Positions 26,309 through 35,476 of a stretch of DNA of 64,000 nucleotides are shown one piece after another. Each line of letters begins with the position of its first letter. The stretch's first letter is position 1. Origin of the DNA: Dermabacter indicis. Its GTDB lineage: Bacteria > Actinomycetota > Actinomycetes > Actinomycetales > Dermabacteraceae. The translations under genes and the position numbers were made by a program. Location of the stretch: the NCBI GenBank assembly GCA_001403775.1, contig CYUG01000017.1, forward strand, positions 312,021-376,020, given 5' to 3'. Under the pieces are notes generated by a model that saw only the letters and a list, made by a program, of their open reading frames with translations, ran no database searches and was not told where the DNA came from.

Positions 26309-27131
26309 CCGCACGGACCGTACGGATCGAGAAAAACACGGTCACGAGGCCGGCGGGCCCCTGGACCCCCACGGTGCACGCACTCCTTGAGCACGTTACC
26401 GGGCAGGGAGTGCCGGTTCCACGGCCTCTTGGGTCCGACGGTTGCCGGGAAAAACACTGAGTCTAGTTCCGGGCATTGGCGGGGATGAGAGGTGGGGCGA
26501 TGCTCACCTTTCCGTCGAAGCGTGCGCCTCGGCGGGGGCACTGCTACGGCGCTATCACGATGCGAGTGCGAGATTCGTGCCGTCTGCGGGAGCCACGTGG
26601 ATCACCGAATGCTACGTGAAAGACAGCGCGGGTGAGGATGGTCCTGCGAGCACTAGCGATGCCGCTGCGAGCCCTGGCTCTCACGAGGTGATCCTTCACG
26701 GCGACCCAAAACCCGGGAACATGGCGTGGAAGGGGAATGAGGCCGTGGGATTGTTTGACTTCAACGATGCCCGCCCCGGCCTGCGGATCGATGACGTCGC
26801 CTACGCGCTCAAGTGGATCATTCCGTTCAATGGAGAGATAGCGACACTTCGACATCTCGATTCCAACGACGAGGCCGCGATGCGTGAACGAGCGACGGCG
26901 TTCCTTCGCGGCTACGGCTGGCAGGGCCCTTTTGATGTTGCAGACCTCGCCGTCGGCGCGCACGAACGCTCGATCGACGAGATCGAGTGGGGCGCCGCGG
27001 GCGGTCTCGAGCCTCAGCGCACGTGGGTCGCTTCGGGCGAGGTCGCTGCATGGCGTGCGGAACTCCCCGAAATCAGTGCAATCGCGCGCCGTATTTTCCC
27101 CGCTTCTCTCAGGGTGGAGAAAAAAGACTAG
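26305..27131 (+). pseudogene. Aminoglycoside phosphotransferase-like kinase, frameshifted
   Basis: The frame beginning at ATG 26305 (overlapping the regulator stop as ATGA) gives an APH N-terminus (RPAGPWTPTVHALLEHVTGQ, then VPVPRPLG). It stops at 26460 just after a run of five A (26450-26454). With one more A it continues as TLSLVPGIGGDERWGDA and keeps the APH core: HGDPKPGNMAWKGNEAVG (Brenner motif HGDxxxxN) and GLFDFNDARPGLRIDDVA. So one A is missing in the tract. The C-terminal RVEKKD and stop come from the dispersed repeat at 27111-27173. True pseudogene or sequencing error cannot be separated here. Confidence 0.75.
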
Positions 27132-27173
27132 GCAACCCCTAAACGAAGGCACAACGTCGTTTTTCTCCACCCT
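27111..27173. repeat. Dispersed palindromic repeat, copy A
   Basis: 63 bp with perfect 14-bp terminal arms (AGGGTGGAGAAAAA and its complement). Inside are GGCAACCCC and CACAACGTCG blocks shared with copies B (42162-42224) and C (44904-44967). It lies between the convergent phosphotransferase and wzt-like genes. The arms end in A/T-runs, so either strand could give a hairpin followed by U residues. Confidence 0.8.
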
Positions 27174-27225
27174 CAAGTTGGTTCAGCGGCGGATGGGCCG
27201 AGCTGGTTCAGGCGAAGCAAGTGCG

Positions 27226-28086
27226 TTATTTCAGGTTCGCGCCGGATGACGCATTCGTGCGGCGATCCACGAACTCCTGGTAGGCGTCGGCAACCTCATC
27301 CACGTCACCGTCGGCCACGAGCACGCCCTTCTCAATCCACAGAGCGCGCGTGCACATGGCGCGTACGGACGCGAGAGAGTGCGACACGAAGAAGACGGTG
27401 CCCGCGGATTCGCGGATCTCTTCAATCCTCGCCATGCTCTTCTTGCGGAACGACGCGTCGCCCGTCGCAAGTGCCTCGTCGATCATGAGGATCTCCGGGC
27501 TGCGAATCGTCGAAATCGCAAACCTCAAGCGTGAGGCCATGCCCGAGGAGTACGAGGTCATCGGCAGGTAGAGGAAGTCGCCAAGCTCGGCGAATTCCGC
27601 AACGTGCTCAACGCTCTCGCGCACCTCTTTCGACGAGAGGCCGAGGGCAAGGCCACCGATCATGATGTTGCGCTCACCGGTAAGGCGCGGAAGCATCGCG
27701 GCATTGACACCAAGAAGCTCCGGCTCCGCCGACGTGTACACCCGGCCTTCGGTCGGCGGCAGGAGACCGGCGATCGCGCGCAAAAGCGTGGATTTACCCG
27801 AACCGTTCGTGCCCAGGATCGCTACGGATTCACCGTGGTGGGCCACGAACGACACGCCCTTGACGGCGGGCACGTGAGTGATCGGGCCCGTGCTGGGGCG
27901 CCCGAGGCTAATTGCCTTATCCCACAGGCTCTTGCGCTGCTTCGCCGTGCCGCCACGACGACCGCCGAACACGCGATAGGTGATGTAGAGGTCGTCGGCG
28001 ATCACCGACGGCGGCCCAAGGGGCTTGCGCTCGACCTTCTTCGGAAGAGTGCTCGGGTCAATTTCGAAGTCAATATCCTCAGTCAC
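27226..28086 (-). CDS. Polysaccharide ABC exporter ATPase (Wzt/TagH type)
   Basis: 286 aa from GTG 28086, inside the last codons of the permease gene (8-nt overlap). Walker A GTNGSGKS (92-99), short signature YSSGMASRLRFA typical of Wzt/TagH, Walker B ILMIDEALATGD. It lacks the C-terminal carbohydrate-binding domain of O-antigen Wzt proteins, so it resembles teichoic acid TagH-like or short polysaccharide exporters. With the permease it exports a lipid-linked glycan finished in the cytoplasm. Confidence 0.9.
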   Translation of the reverse strand: MTEDIDFEIDPSTLPKKVERKPLGPPSVIADDLYITYRVFGGRRGGTAKQRKSLWDKAISLGRPSTGPITHVPAVKGVSFVAHHGESVAILGTNGSGKSTLLRAIAGLLPPTEGRVYTSAEPELLGVNAAMLPRLTGERNIMIGGLALGLSSKEVRESVEHVAEFAELGDFLYLPMTSYSSGMASRLRFAISTIRSPEILMIDEALATGDASFRKKSMARIEEIRESAGTVFFVSHSLASVRAMCTRALWIEKGVLVADGDVDEVADAYQEFVDRRTNASSGANLK

Positions 28087-29011
28087 GTCCGTACGTCTCC
28101 TCGACTCGCCAGAAGAACACAAAGCCGATCGCGAAGGCGACCAAGGCCCACGCAATAGCCTCGAACCAGAGCATCGGTGTCATGGGGATCAGGGCCTCGT
28201 TGCCGAAGACGGCGCGGAAAAGGTCGAGGTACACCGTGAGCGGCTGATGCAAAAGGATCGGTTTAATCCACATGCTGTCGGGAACCATGGCGCTCAGGAG
28301 GAACATACCGCCGGAAGCGTAGCGCCCGAGGGTAAGGAAGAACGGCAGGGCGTTCGCAATATCGGGGGCGCGCGCGCCGAGACGGGCGAAGAACATGGTC
28401 ACGCCAGCGGAGAACGTCGCCAAAAGTACAGCTGCAAACGGAAGCAACAACCACGACCATGTGGGGACCACCAACCCCATGCCTGGGAGCAGACCGGTGA
28501 CCATGGTCACGATCATCATGGCGACGAGGATAGGCGCGAACAGCACGACTTCGGTCATGACGGAGGCCAGGGGAACGATCGCTCGCGGGAAGCGGTGCGA
28601 TCGGATCAACTGCATGTTCGTGGGGATTGAATTGATGCCCGACATCACCGAGGTCTGGAAAAGCGTGTAACTAAACGTTCCGATGGTGATGAAGGCGGCA
28701 CGGTTATCGATTCCCGGCGCGCTTCCATGAAAAAGAAAACCGAAAATGACCACGTAGATGCCCGCGTCCAAGATGGGGCGCAGAATCGCCCAGGCCTGCC
28801 CGAGGTACGACCCCTGGTTACGGGAGTAGGCGCGGGAGGCGGAGAGATGCCAAATGAAGGAACGGCGCTGCCACACCTGAGCGATGTAGCGGCCGAGAGG
28901 GGGCCGAACGCCCATCTCCCTTAGACCCGATTCACTCGCGAGCTTTGCGGCTTCCGCAGAACTCAAACGTGGAGATAGCTCCACTTGGGGCTTGGTCTCA
29001 GCCAAAATCAT
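28079..29011 (-). CDS. Polysaccharide ABC exporter permease (Wzm/TagG type)
   Basis: 310 aa, ABC-2 family. A cytoplasmic N-terminus containing GRYIAQVWQRRSFIWHLSASRAYSRNQGSYLG (interface helix, RxxYRxxxLG-like) is followed by six membrane segments. The start is ambiguous: ATG 29011 is only one base after AGGAG, whereas TTG 29005 has that Shine-Dalgarno at 7 nt, so TTG may be the real start. Forms the channel with the overlapping ATPase gene. Divergent from the GT2 gene. Confidence 0.9.
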   Translation of the reverse strand: MILAETKPQVELSPRLSSAEAAKLASESGLREMGVRPPLGRYIAQVWQRRSFIWHLSASRAYSRNQGSYLGQAWAILRPILDAGIYVVIFGFLFHGSAPGIDNRAAFITIGTFSYTLFQTSVMSGINSIPTNMQLIRSHRFPRAIVPLASVMTEVVLFAPILVAMMIVTMVTGLLPGMGLVVPTWSWLLLPFAAVLLATFSAGVTMFFARLGARAPDIANALPFFLTLGRYASGGMFLLSAMVPDSMWIKPILLHQPLTVYLDLFRAVFGNEALIPMTPMLWFEAIAWALVAFAIGFVFFWRVEETYGRD

Positions 29012-29060
29012 GCTCCTAAGGGCCTGATGTTGCGTCTCATTTTTGTCTCGCGCTGTTCGC

Positions 29061-29066
29061 TATGAT
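29061..29066 (+). promoter_or_regulatory. -10 hexamer for a leaderless GT2 transcript
   Basis: TATGAT ends 8 nt before the GTG at 29075, and no Shine-Dalgarno lies between. An identical hexamer precedes pseI (34393-34398). Confidence 0.5.
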
Positions 29067-29074
29067 CTATCGGT

Positions 29075-29869
29075 GTGAACCACCGTGACCCGTCGACGCC
29101 GCTCGTGAGTGTCATCATGCCGGTTTTCAACGGCACTGTGACCCTACACCAGTCGATGATAAGCGTTCTAAACCAATCGATACGGGATCTCGAGCTCATC
29201 GTTGTCGACGACGGCTCAAGTGATGACTCCGTGGAGATCGTTGAGCGTCTCGCGCAAACCGACGATCGCGTGCACCTCGCGCGCAGAGCAAGAAGCGGGG
29301 GACCCGCAGCAGCGCGCAATACAGGGATCGCAAGCGCGAAAGGTCGCTACCTGGCCTTTTGCGATGCCGACGACATGTGGCTCGCACATAAACTCGAGCG
29401 CCAGCTCGCATGCGCCGAACGCACGGGAGCCCCACTGGTGTACAGTTCCTACCACCGAATCGCACCAGACTTCCACGAGAGCGCGGCAGACTTCACGCCG
29501 GAGGGGCGCCTGGTGTCCGTACCTCCGAAAATCACATACAGGGACCTCCTCGCGGGCAACAAGATCGGCAACCTCACCGCCGTAGTCAATCTTTCGGTCA
29601 CCGGCCCAGTGACGATGGCCGATCGCTCAGGGGCAGAAGATTGGGCCCTATGGCTCGAGATCACTCGGAAGTTTGGGGCTGCGCGTGGGATTGAGGAGCC
29701 TCTCGCGCTTTACCGCGCCGAGCAGAAGGGCTCGCACTCCGATGATCGGCTCCGGGCCATCCGCGCGGTGTGGCGTGTTCTGCGCGAACAAGAAGACGTG
29801 CCACGATGGAGGGCCGCCTGGTACTTGATGCGAAGTGCTGTTGCCGCGCTGAGGAAGTCCAGGATTTAG
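29075..29869 (+). CDS. Family 2 glycosyltransferase
   Basis: 264 aa, GT-A fold. Nucleotide-sugar binding VSVIMPVFNGTVTLHQSMIS and LELIVVDDGSSDDS, then DxD-like CDADDMW and EDWALWLEITRKFG (the ED/W catalytic region). It transfers a sugar to the growing surface glycan in the cytoplasm. GTG start, probably leaderless. No membrane segments. Followed after 26 nt by the 1146-aa transferase gene. Confidence 0.92.
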   Translation: MNHRDPSTPLVSVIMPVFNGTVTLHQSMISVLNQSIRDLELIVVDDGSSDDSVEIVERLAQTDDRVHLARRARSGGPAAARNTGIASAKGRYLAFCDADDMWLAHKLERQLACAERTGAPLVYSSYHRIAPDFHESAADFTPEGRLVSVPPKITYRDLLAGNKIGNLTAVVNLSVTGPVTMADRSGAEDWALWLEITRKFGAARGIEEPLALYRAEQKGSHSDDRLRAIRAVWRVLREQEDVPRWRAAWYLMRSAVAALRKSRI

Positions 29870-29895
29870 AAAACCGCATGGTGAGGTAGCGAAAC

Positions 29896-32800
29896 ATGAT
29901 TCTGATTTGTACGAACGAGTTGGCGGGGCCAACGGGTTACCACAAATCGGTGGTGCAGCTCGCGAACGGCCTGCATCAAACGGGCTACCCCGTTGCGGTG
30001 ATGGCCTTTCTGGGCGGCGGCAATGTGTGGGAGCGAATGCTGCCAACGTGGCCCTTGGATGAGTCCATTCCTGCTTTCACCGTGCGAGCACTGCCGGCTG
30101 ACGGCGGCTCCCTCCTTCACCGCGGCGTCTACCCCGAGTACTCGGGAAATTTGGGCGCCCTGCGCTTTTCCTTCACCGCCAACCAGGTGGCGGTCCTACG
30201 CCAGCTCAACGACGTGCTCGACGAGAGCGACACGATTGTGTTCACGAACCCCGCCCAGGTTCTCGCCTTCCAGTACGCGCTGGGCGATGCGAAGCGTCGC
30301 CCACACACGATTCTCCAGATTCACGGTGACTATGCCCACCACAAGGAACTGTGGGAACCGCTGAAGTCGGTACGCGGCAGCATTGATCGCTTGCAAACCG
30401 TGGCCGATGGTCTGCGCGCGCAATTTCTCGACCTTTTTGGCGAATCCAACGTCGTGTTCATTCCGAACTTCCCGGGCGAGGGAAAAACGACCGTCCCGCG
30501 CGTGTCGCACGAGGGCGTGAATATCGTTCTCCCGGCATCGCTTCAGCACCGCAAGAACCAATTGGATGCCGTGCGCGCCCTCGCGAAGATCGACGACGCT
30601 ACCGTGCGTCTCAGTCTTTGGGGTTCGGCACATCCGCTCAACCCCTACGTGAGTGCGGTGCGCGAGGAAGTCGCGCAGCTCGGCCTCAACGAGCGCGTCA
30701 ATATTTGCGGGTACGGATCTGAACAAGACGTGTACTCGGAAGCAGACATCGTGCTCATGACGTCGCTATCCGAGGGCTTCCCCTACCCGCTGCTCGAGTC
30801 GATGAGCCATTCGCTGCCCGTGGTCGCTTACGACTTTGACTTCGGCGCCCGTGAGGCCATCGAGGATGGTCGTACAGGTTTCTTGATTCCCATGCTCGAC
30901 GTCGATCTCCTCGCGGAGCGGCTCGGCGAACTGAGTGCCGATGCCTCCATGCGCGAGCGTTTCGGTGCCGCGGGCCGCGAGCGCTACGACGCGCACTTCT
31001 CGCAAGAAGCAGTGGGCAAACGCTACGAGGAATTCCTCGGCCCCCACGGCAAGTCGATTGACCTCACCGAAGCCTTCGCCGTGAGCGGCGAGGAACCCAT
31101 CTCCACAGAGCAGATCAGCCACCGGGTGAAATGGCGGGGACTTTCGCGCTACCACCGGATCACCGTCACGGGCGATGCCCCACTGCACGATGTGCAGATC
31201 GATAACTCCGAACGCGTGACGACACCAACGGTCAAGCAGCAGCGCACGTCCAGGCGAGGAAAGTCCGGGAAAGCTGCTCGCGAGACCCTGATTCAATTCC
31301 CCGCCTTCGGTAAGGAAGTGATTTCCTACGCCCCGACACCCGGTTCGAAGGAACGTCACTACCTCGGGCACACCACGACTCGTCACGAGCTCAAAATTTT
31401 CGGGCACCTGCGCCGCGATGCCGACTACACCCCCGTGGACGTGCTGCACGCCGCTCAGGGCGGAGCCCAGCACGTGTCGTGGTCGACTACGCCAAAGGCT
31501 TTCGCAAGCTTTGTCGACAAGGGCGCCGAGGCCGTCTCGTGGAAAGTTCGCCAAGTCGCCACGGAACTCAAGAAACACCTGCAAGCGTCGGGCACAAAAG
31601 ACCAACCCACCCAGCCGATCACGCCCCCTAAGCCTGTAACCGGCCCAAGTGAGCCCGGCAAGACCGCGAATGCGAGCGCTCCCGCGGCGAATTCCACGGC
31701 AAGCGACTCGCCTCGGCCTGCGCAGGCCGACGGTGGCCTCAGCCAAGGGCTTCGCGAATTCGGCAAGTCTCTCGGCCTCTCCAACAAGATTTTCACGAGC
31801 GCGACGAACATCGCGAAGTCCTATGCGGGATCGGGCATGAAGTTGCTGCGCAGTGCCGTTGCCGTCAAGGAGCCCATCGCCCCTCATCGCGAGATCGGAA
31901 CGCATCCCTGGTTCCCGGTGACCGGCGGCACCGATAACTTCGGCACCCCGGTGAACACCGCCGGCGCCGTTGAGGTCAAGGCCGGCACGCTCACCCACGC
32001 ACCTTCGGTGCTCATCCGCGGCGAATACGACTCGGTACGGCTGTGCGACGGGCTCTCGACGCGCAGTTTCTCCTCCCCCTTCACCTACGGCGAATTCTTT
32101 GACCGCCTGTGCGAGGCCGAGCGTAACTACGGCCTTTTCGACATCACCACCCGAAGCGGGGAATACCTGTGGGAACTTGGACGCTCCGCCCTCGTGATTC
32201 AGCTCGCGGAGGCACTCGGGCTATGGGGCGCCGCCGATGCGATCGGCACCCCGGTGAAGACCGAGTACGACGGACCGAAGCGCCTCACCACGGCCCCGCA
32301 CGCGAAGACCGTGGTGTTCGACTACGTGCGCCGCGGGCAAAGCGGGTACCGCACCGCACCGTTCGTCAACGACAACACCCTTTTCGTGGTGCAAGCCGAC
32401 GCCAACGGCTACCCCGGCGTTGAGGATTCTTCCCTCGTGTACCCCTTCGCGGAGTTCACTGAGTGGAGCCGCCACTTGCGTCAGCGCTGGTCGCATCTGC
32501 GCGTGCCGGAAGTCGATGCACGCCCCTTCGAGGAGGCCCTCAGCAAGGCATTCGACATGCGTGTGGACCTCGGCGATCACTTGCGAAATCGCCTCGCGAA
32601 GTTCCAGCTCGAACGGGACTTCTTCACCCCTGTGTTTGAACGAGTGCAGCCCGAAGAGGTCATGATTGCCTCGAGCCACTGGCGGGCGGGCATCGTGCAC
32701 GCGGCGGAGCGCTCCGGTGCACTCGTAGGCGATATCCAGTACGCGCTCACGAGCCGCTACGCGCCGAGCTTTTGGTTTGGAGATACCCCGCACTACGGAG

Positions 32801-33336
32801 CTACCCGCCTCCACGCATGGTCAAAGATGTGGGCCGAACGCACCAATGTGTACAAGGAGAGCGTGATCGTCCCTCGCGAACAGAGCGACTTTGAGGCCGC
32901 GAAGGCGGCCGCCGGCGATGCCGAGCCCCGCTGGGACGTGTGCGTGGTTTCGCAGCCGCGAGTTCTCCGACGGATCCTCGCCTTCGTAAAGCAGATCGTG
33001 GAGCAGCGGCCCGAGCTCTCAATCGTCATCGCCCCTCATCCGGCACAGCGCGCCATCATCGGAAAAGAAATCGCCGCCGCAGGACTCGAGGGCAAGGTTG
33101 ATATCGCCACCGAGAACACCCTCACTACCGTGAGCAAGTCCCACATGAGTGTGGGCACGTTCTCCACCTCGCTGTGGGAATCGGCGGCGCTCGGCAAACC
33201 CACCTTCGTGATCGAAGTTCCCGGTTACGAAGAGACGCTCCAGGACGTGGAATCGGGCCTGTTCCGCCTCGCCCAGTCCCCCGCCGATCTGGTGCCCTTC
33301 ACGGTTCCCGAATCGCGGCATCAGATCTTCGCGTAG
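29896..33336 (+). CDS. Large two-domain glycosyltransferase (GT4 plus C-terminal GT-B-like domain)
   Basis: 1146 aa. Residues 1 to ~385 form a GT4 enzyme: NELAGPTGYHKSVVQLANGL, ILQIHGDYAHH, GYGSEQDVYSEADIVLMTSLSEGFPYPLLESMSHSLPVVAYD (the E-x7-E region). Residues ~440-660 are a linker rich in Ala, Pro, Ser and Lys. The rest is a second domain with HWRAGIVHAAERSGALVGDIQYALTSRYAPSF, HPAQRAII and SMSVGTFSTSLWESAALGKPTFVIE, resembling CDP-glycerol or capsule GT-B transferases. It therefore probably adds two residues, and the C-terminal part is a candidate pseudaminyl or polyol-phosphate transferase (inference). Confidence 0.8.
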   Translation: MILICTNELAGPTGYHKSVVQLANGLHQTGYPVAVMAFLGGGNVWERMLPTWPLDESIPAFTVRALPADGGSLLHRGVYPEYSGNLGALRFSFTANQVAVLRQLNDVLDESDTIVFTNPAQVLAFQYALGDAKRRPHTILQIHGDYAHHKELWEPLKSVRGSIDRLQTVADGLRAQFLDLFGESNVVFIPNFPGEGKTTVPRVSHEGVNIVLPASLQHRKNQLDAVRALAKIDDATVRLSLWGSAHPLNPYVSAVREEVAQLGLNERVNICGYGSEQDVYSEADIVLMTSLSEGFPYPLLESMSHSLPVVAYDFDFGAREAIEDGRTGFLIPMLDVDLLAERLGELSADASMRERFGAAGRERYDAHFSQEAVGKRYEEFLGPHGKSIDLTEAFAVSGEEPISTEQISHRVKWRGLSRYHRITVTGDAPLHDVQIDNSERVTTPTVKQQRTSRRGKSGKAARETLIQFPAFGKEVISYAPTPGSKERHYLGHTTTRHELKIFGHLRRDADYTPVDVLHAAQGGAQHVSWSTTPKAFASFVDKGAEAVSWKVRQVATELKKHLQASGTKDQPTQPITPPKPVTGPSEPGKTANASAPAANSTASDSPRPAQADGGLSQGLREFGKSLGLSNKIFTSATNIAKSYAGSGMKLLRSAVAVKEPIAPHREIGTHPWFPVTGGTDNFGTPVNTAGAVEVKAGTLTHAPSVLIRGEYDSVRLCDGLSTRSFSSPFTYGEFFDRLCEAERNYGLFDITTRSGEYLWELGRSALVIQLAEALGLWGAADAIGTPVKTEYDGPKRLTTAPHAKTVVFDYVRRGQSGYRTAPFVNDNTLFVVQADANGYPGVEDSSLVYPFAEFTEWSRHLRQRWSHLRVPEVDARPFEEALSKAFDMRVDLGDHLRNRLAKFQLERDFFTPVFERVQPEEVMIASSHWRAGIVHAAERSGALVGDIQYALTSRYAPSFWFGDTPHYGATRLHAWSKMWAERTNVYKESVIVPREQSDFEAAKAAAGDAEPRWDVCVVSQPRVLRRILAFVKQIVEQRPELSIVIAPHPAQRAIIGKEIAAAGLEGKVDIATENTLTTVSKSHMSVGTFSTSLWESAALGKPTFVIEVPGYEETLQDVESGLFRLAQSPADLVPFTVPESRHQIFA

Positions 33337-33341
33337 CGCCC

Positions 33342-34370
33342 ATGGACATCCAAAATCACTACTACGGGCACAGTGCCGCTCTCGCGCGCTATGTCGGCGA
33401 GCCAACGGTGAGGCACATCAACGGTTTAGTCCAGCACGGTTGGACCGTGGCTTCGCCCACGCTCGTACATTTTTCCGACTTCGCGACACTCCCCCGCACG
33501 GCCCGCCGCCTCGTGTGGAGCCATCATTCCCGCGCGTGGGATCCGGGGAGCGACGAGTTCCCCACCACGGCGATCGGCTCGCCGTGGCTGTACCTGAGCG
33601 CCCTCACACAGGGCGTTCCGGTCAAGCCGCTCGGAAAATCGGTCGCGTTCCCCGTGCACTCCACGCACCTCGTGAAAATCGAAGACGCAAACGCCGGTTT
33701 TGCGGAGGAGCTCGCCCGCCGAGAAGGCCCCGCCGTGGTGTGCGTGCACCCTGAAGACCTGGCCGATCCCGCAACCGTGGGCTTGTGGCGCGAGCACGGC
33801 CATGACGTGGTAAGCGCTGGCGATAGGCGCGACCCGAACTTTCTCGGCCGCATTCTCTACCTCGCTCGCGCGGCAAACCGCGTAGTTTCAAATCAGCTTT
33901 CCACCGCTGTCATTTACGCCGCAGCCGAAGGCGCTGCCACCGAGATCTACGGCCCTCCCGTGGCTGTCGGCTCCCTTGGTACGAGCGTTTCCACACGCAC
34001 GCAAGAGGTGTGGCCCGAGTTCTTCGATGCCTCAGCGGCCGGGCAACGCAAAAGCATCGCGCTCGCAGAATTGGGCATCGACAACATGCGTGAGGCCGCC
34101 GAGCTTCGCGAATTGCTCGGGTGGGAAAAACGGCGGGTAAGGCCCTGGTTCGACTATTGGGGCGGAGCGCCACTTCGAAAGGCGGGTGCAGTACTCGGGA
34201 TCGTCAAGCGACCCGACGGCGCCCAAGATGCTGGATCCGGAGTCTCACCCCTGGCATTTCTCAAGCATCCTCTCAGTCACCTACCCGGCCCTCTCCCGCG
34301 ATTCGATCAAACCGATCTCTTGCCAGCCCCCATCACCGATGAGCGCTCGGCGTCACTCCGCAACACATAG
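33342..34370 (+). CDS. Uncharacterised protein of the glycan locus
   Basis: 342 aa, starting 5 nt after the large transferase, so in one operon. No membrane segment or signal. I see no family I can name with confidence. Motifs: NHYYGHSAALARYVGEPTVRHINGLVQHGW at the N-terminus, RLVWSHHSRAW, and a later RVVSNQLSTAVIYAAAEGAATEIYGPPVAVG resembling the GT-B C-terminal 'GT(S)TAVYEAALLGKPT' pattern of surface-glycan transferases. It may be an additional transferase, possibly for pseudaminic acid. The C-terminal 60 residues are Pro-rich and probably disordered. Confidence 0.7.
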   Translation: MDIQNHYYGHSAALARYVGEPTVRHINGLVQHGWTVASPTLVHFSDFATLPRTARRLVWSHHSRAWDPGSDEFPTTAIGSPWLYLSALTQGVPVKPLGKSVAFPVHSTHLVKIEDANAGFAEELARREGPAVVCVHPEDLADPATVGLWREHGHDVVSAGDRRDPNFLGRILYLARAANRVVSNQLSTAVIYAAAEGAATEIYGPPVAVGSLGTSVSTRTQEVWPEFFDASAAGQRKSIALAELGIDNMREAAELRELLGWEKRRVRPWFDYWGGAPLRKAGAVLGIVKRPDGAQDAGSGVSPLAFLKHPLSHLPGPLPRFDQTDLLPAPITDERSASLRNT

Positions 34371-34392
34371 AAATCGATATTCCAAGCGGCGG

Positions 34393-34398
34393 TATGAT
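34393..34398 (+). promoter_or_regulatory. -10 hexamer for a leaderless pseI transcript
   Basis: TATGAT ends 7 nt before ATG 34406. GAGGGC lies in the gap but too close to the ATG for a normal Shine-Dalgarno. Confidence 0.5.
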
Positions 34399-34405
34399 CG
34401 AGGGC

Positions 34406-35476
34406 ATGTCGCATCATCAGCACACACCTAAGACGCTTGAGCTCAAAAACCACACAATTGGCGAAGGGCACCGCCCGTTTGTTGCCGCGGAGATGTCGGG
34501 CAACCACAACGGTGATCTCGGCCGCGCACTCGCGATCGTGGATGCGATCGCTGAAAGCGGCGCCCCCGCGGTCAAACTTCAGACCTACACGGCGGACACG
34601 ATCACGATCGACGCCGACGGCCCCGCCTTCCAAATCAGCGCCGACCACGACCTGTGGGGCGGGCGCAATCTCTACAGCCTGTACCAAGAAGCGCACACCC
34701 CCTGGGAATGGCACGAGCCGATCTTTGAGCGGGCCCGCGAGCACGGCCTGGTTCCGTTCTCGAGTCCGTTCGATGCCACCGCCGTGGATCTTCTTGAAGA
34801 CCTCGACGTTGAGCTCTACAAGATCGCCTCCCTTGAAATTGGTGATATTCCGCTCCTGCGCACCGTGGCGCGCACGGGTAAGCCGATCATTCTTTCCTCG
34901 GGTGCCGCGAATGCCGCCGACATCGACCTCGCCGTGGCCACGATTCGCGCCGAGGGCAACGACAACATCGCCGTTCTTGGCTGCACGTCCTCCTACCCGG
35001 CAACCGCGGACGCCTCGAACCTACGCACCATCGAGGTGCTGCGCGACACCTGGAACGTCGTGAGTGGTCTTTCCGACCACACCAAGGGCATCGGCGTGAG
35101 CGTCGCTGCCGTAGCCTTCGGTGCCTCAATCTTGGAAAAGCACGTCACCCTGCGTCGCGCCGACGGCGGCGTCGACTCCGACTTCTCCCTCGAACCCGAG
35201 GAGCTCAAGGCGCTTGTCGACGAGTCCTACGCAGCGTGGCTCGCGATCGGTGACGTGCACATTGGCCCCGTGGCGAGCGAGGCGGAGAGCCAGCGCCTTC
35301 GCCGCTCCCTGTACGTGGTCGAGGATGTTCGCGCAGGCGACGTCGTCACCGAGAAGAACGTGCGCTCGATTCGCCCTGCTGGCGGCCTCGAACCCCGCTA
35401 CTTCGATACGGTTATGGGCCGCACCTTCCGTACCGACGCCGCTAAGGGAACTGCGCTCAGCTGGGATCTGATTTAA
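34406..35476 (+). CDS. pseI: Pseudaminic acid synthase
   Basis: 356 aa, NeuB/PseI family. VAAEMSGNHNGDLGRALAIVDAIAESGAPAVKLQTYTADT is the AEIGxNHxG-type N-terminal barrel motif in the Pse form (EMSGNHNG rather than NeuB EIGVNHNG). The C-terminal antifreeze-like (SAF) domain is RRSLYVVEDVRAGDVVTEKNVRSIRPAGGL. It condenses 6-deoxy-AltdiNAc with phosphoenolpyruvate to give pseudaminic acid. The last 20 bp overlap the convergent pseG-pseH gene. Confidence 0.93.
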   Translation: MSHHQHTPKTLELKNHTIGEGHRPFVAAEMSGNHNGDLGRALAIVDAIAESGAPAVKLQTYTADTITIDADGPAFQISADHDLWGGRNLYSLYQEAHTPWEWHEPIFERAREHGLVPFSSPFDATAVDLLEDLDVELYKIASLEIGDIPLLRTVARTGKPIILSSGAANAADIDLAVATIRAEGNDNIAVLGCTSSYPATADASNLRTIEVLRDTWNVVSGLSDHTKGIGVSVAAVAFGASILEKHVTLRRADGGVDSDFSLEPEELKALVDESYAAWLAIGDVHIGPVASEAESQRLRRSLYVVEDVRAGDVVTEKNVRSIRPAGGLEPRYFDTVMGRTFRTDAAKGTALSWDLI

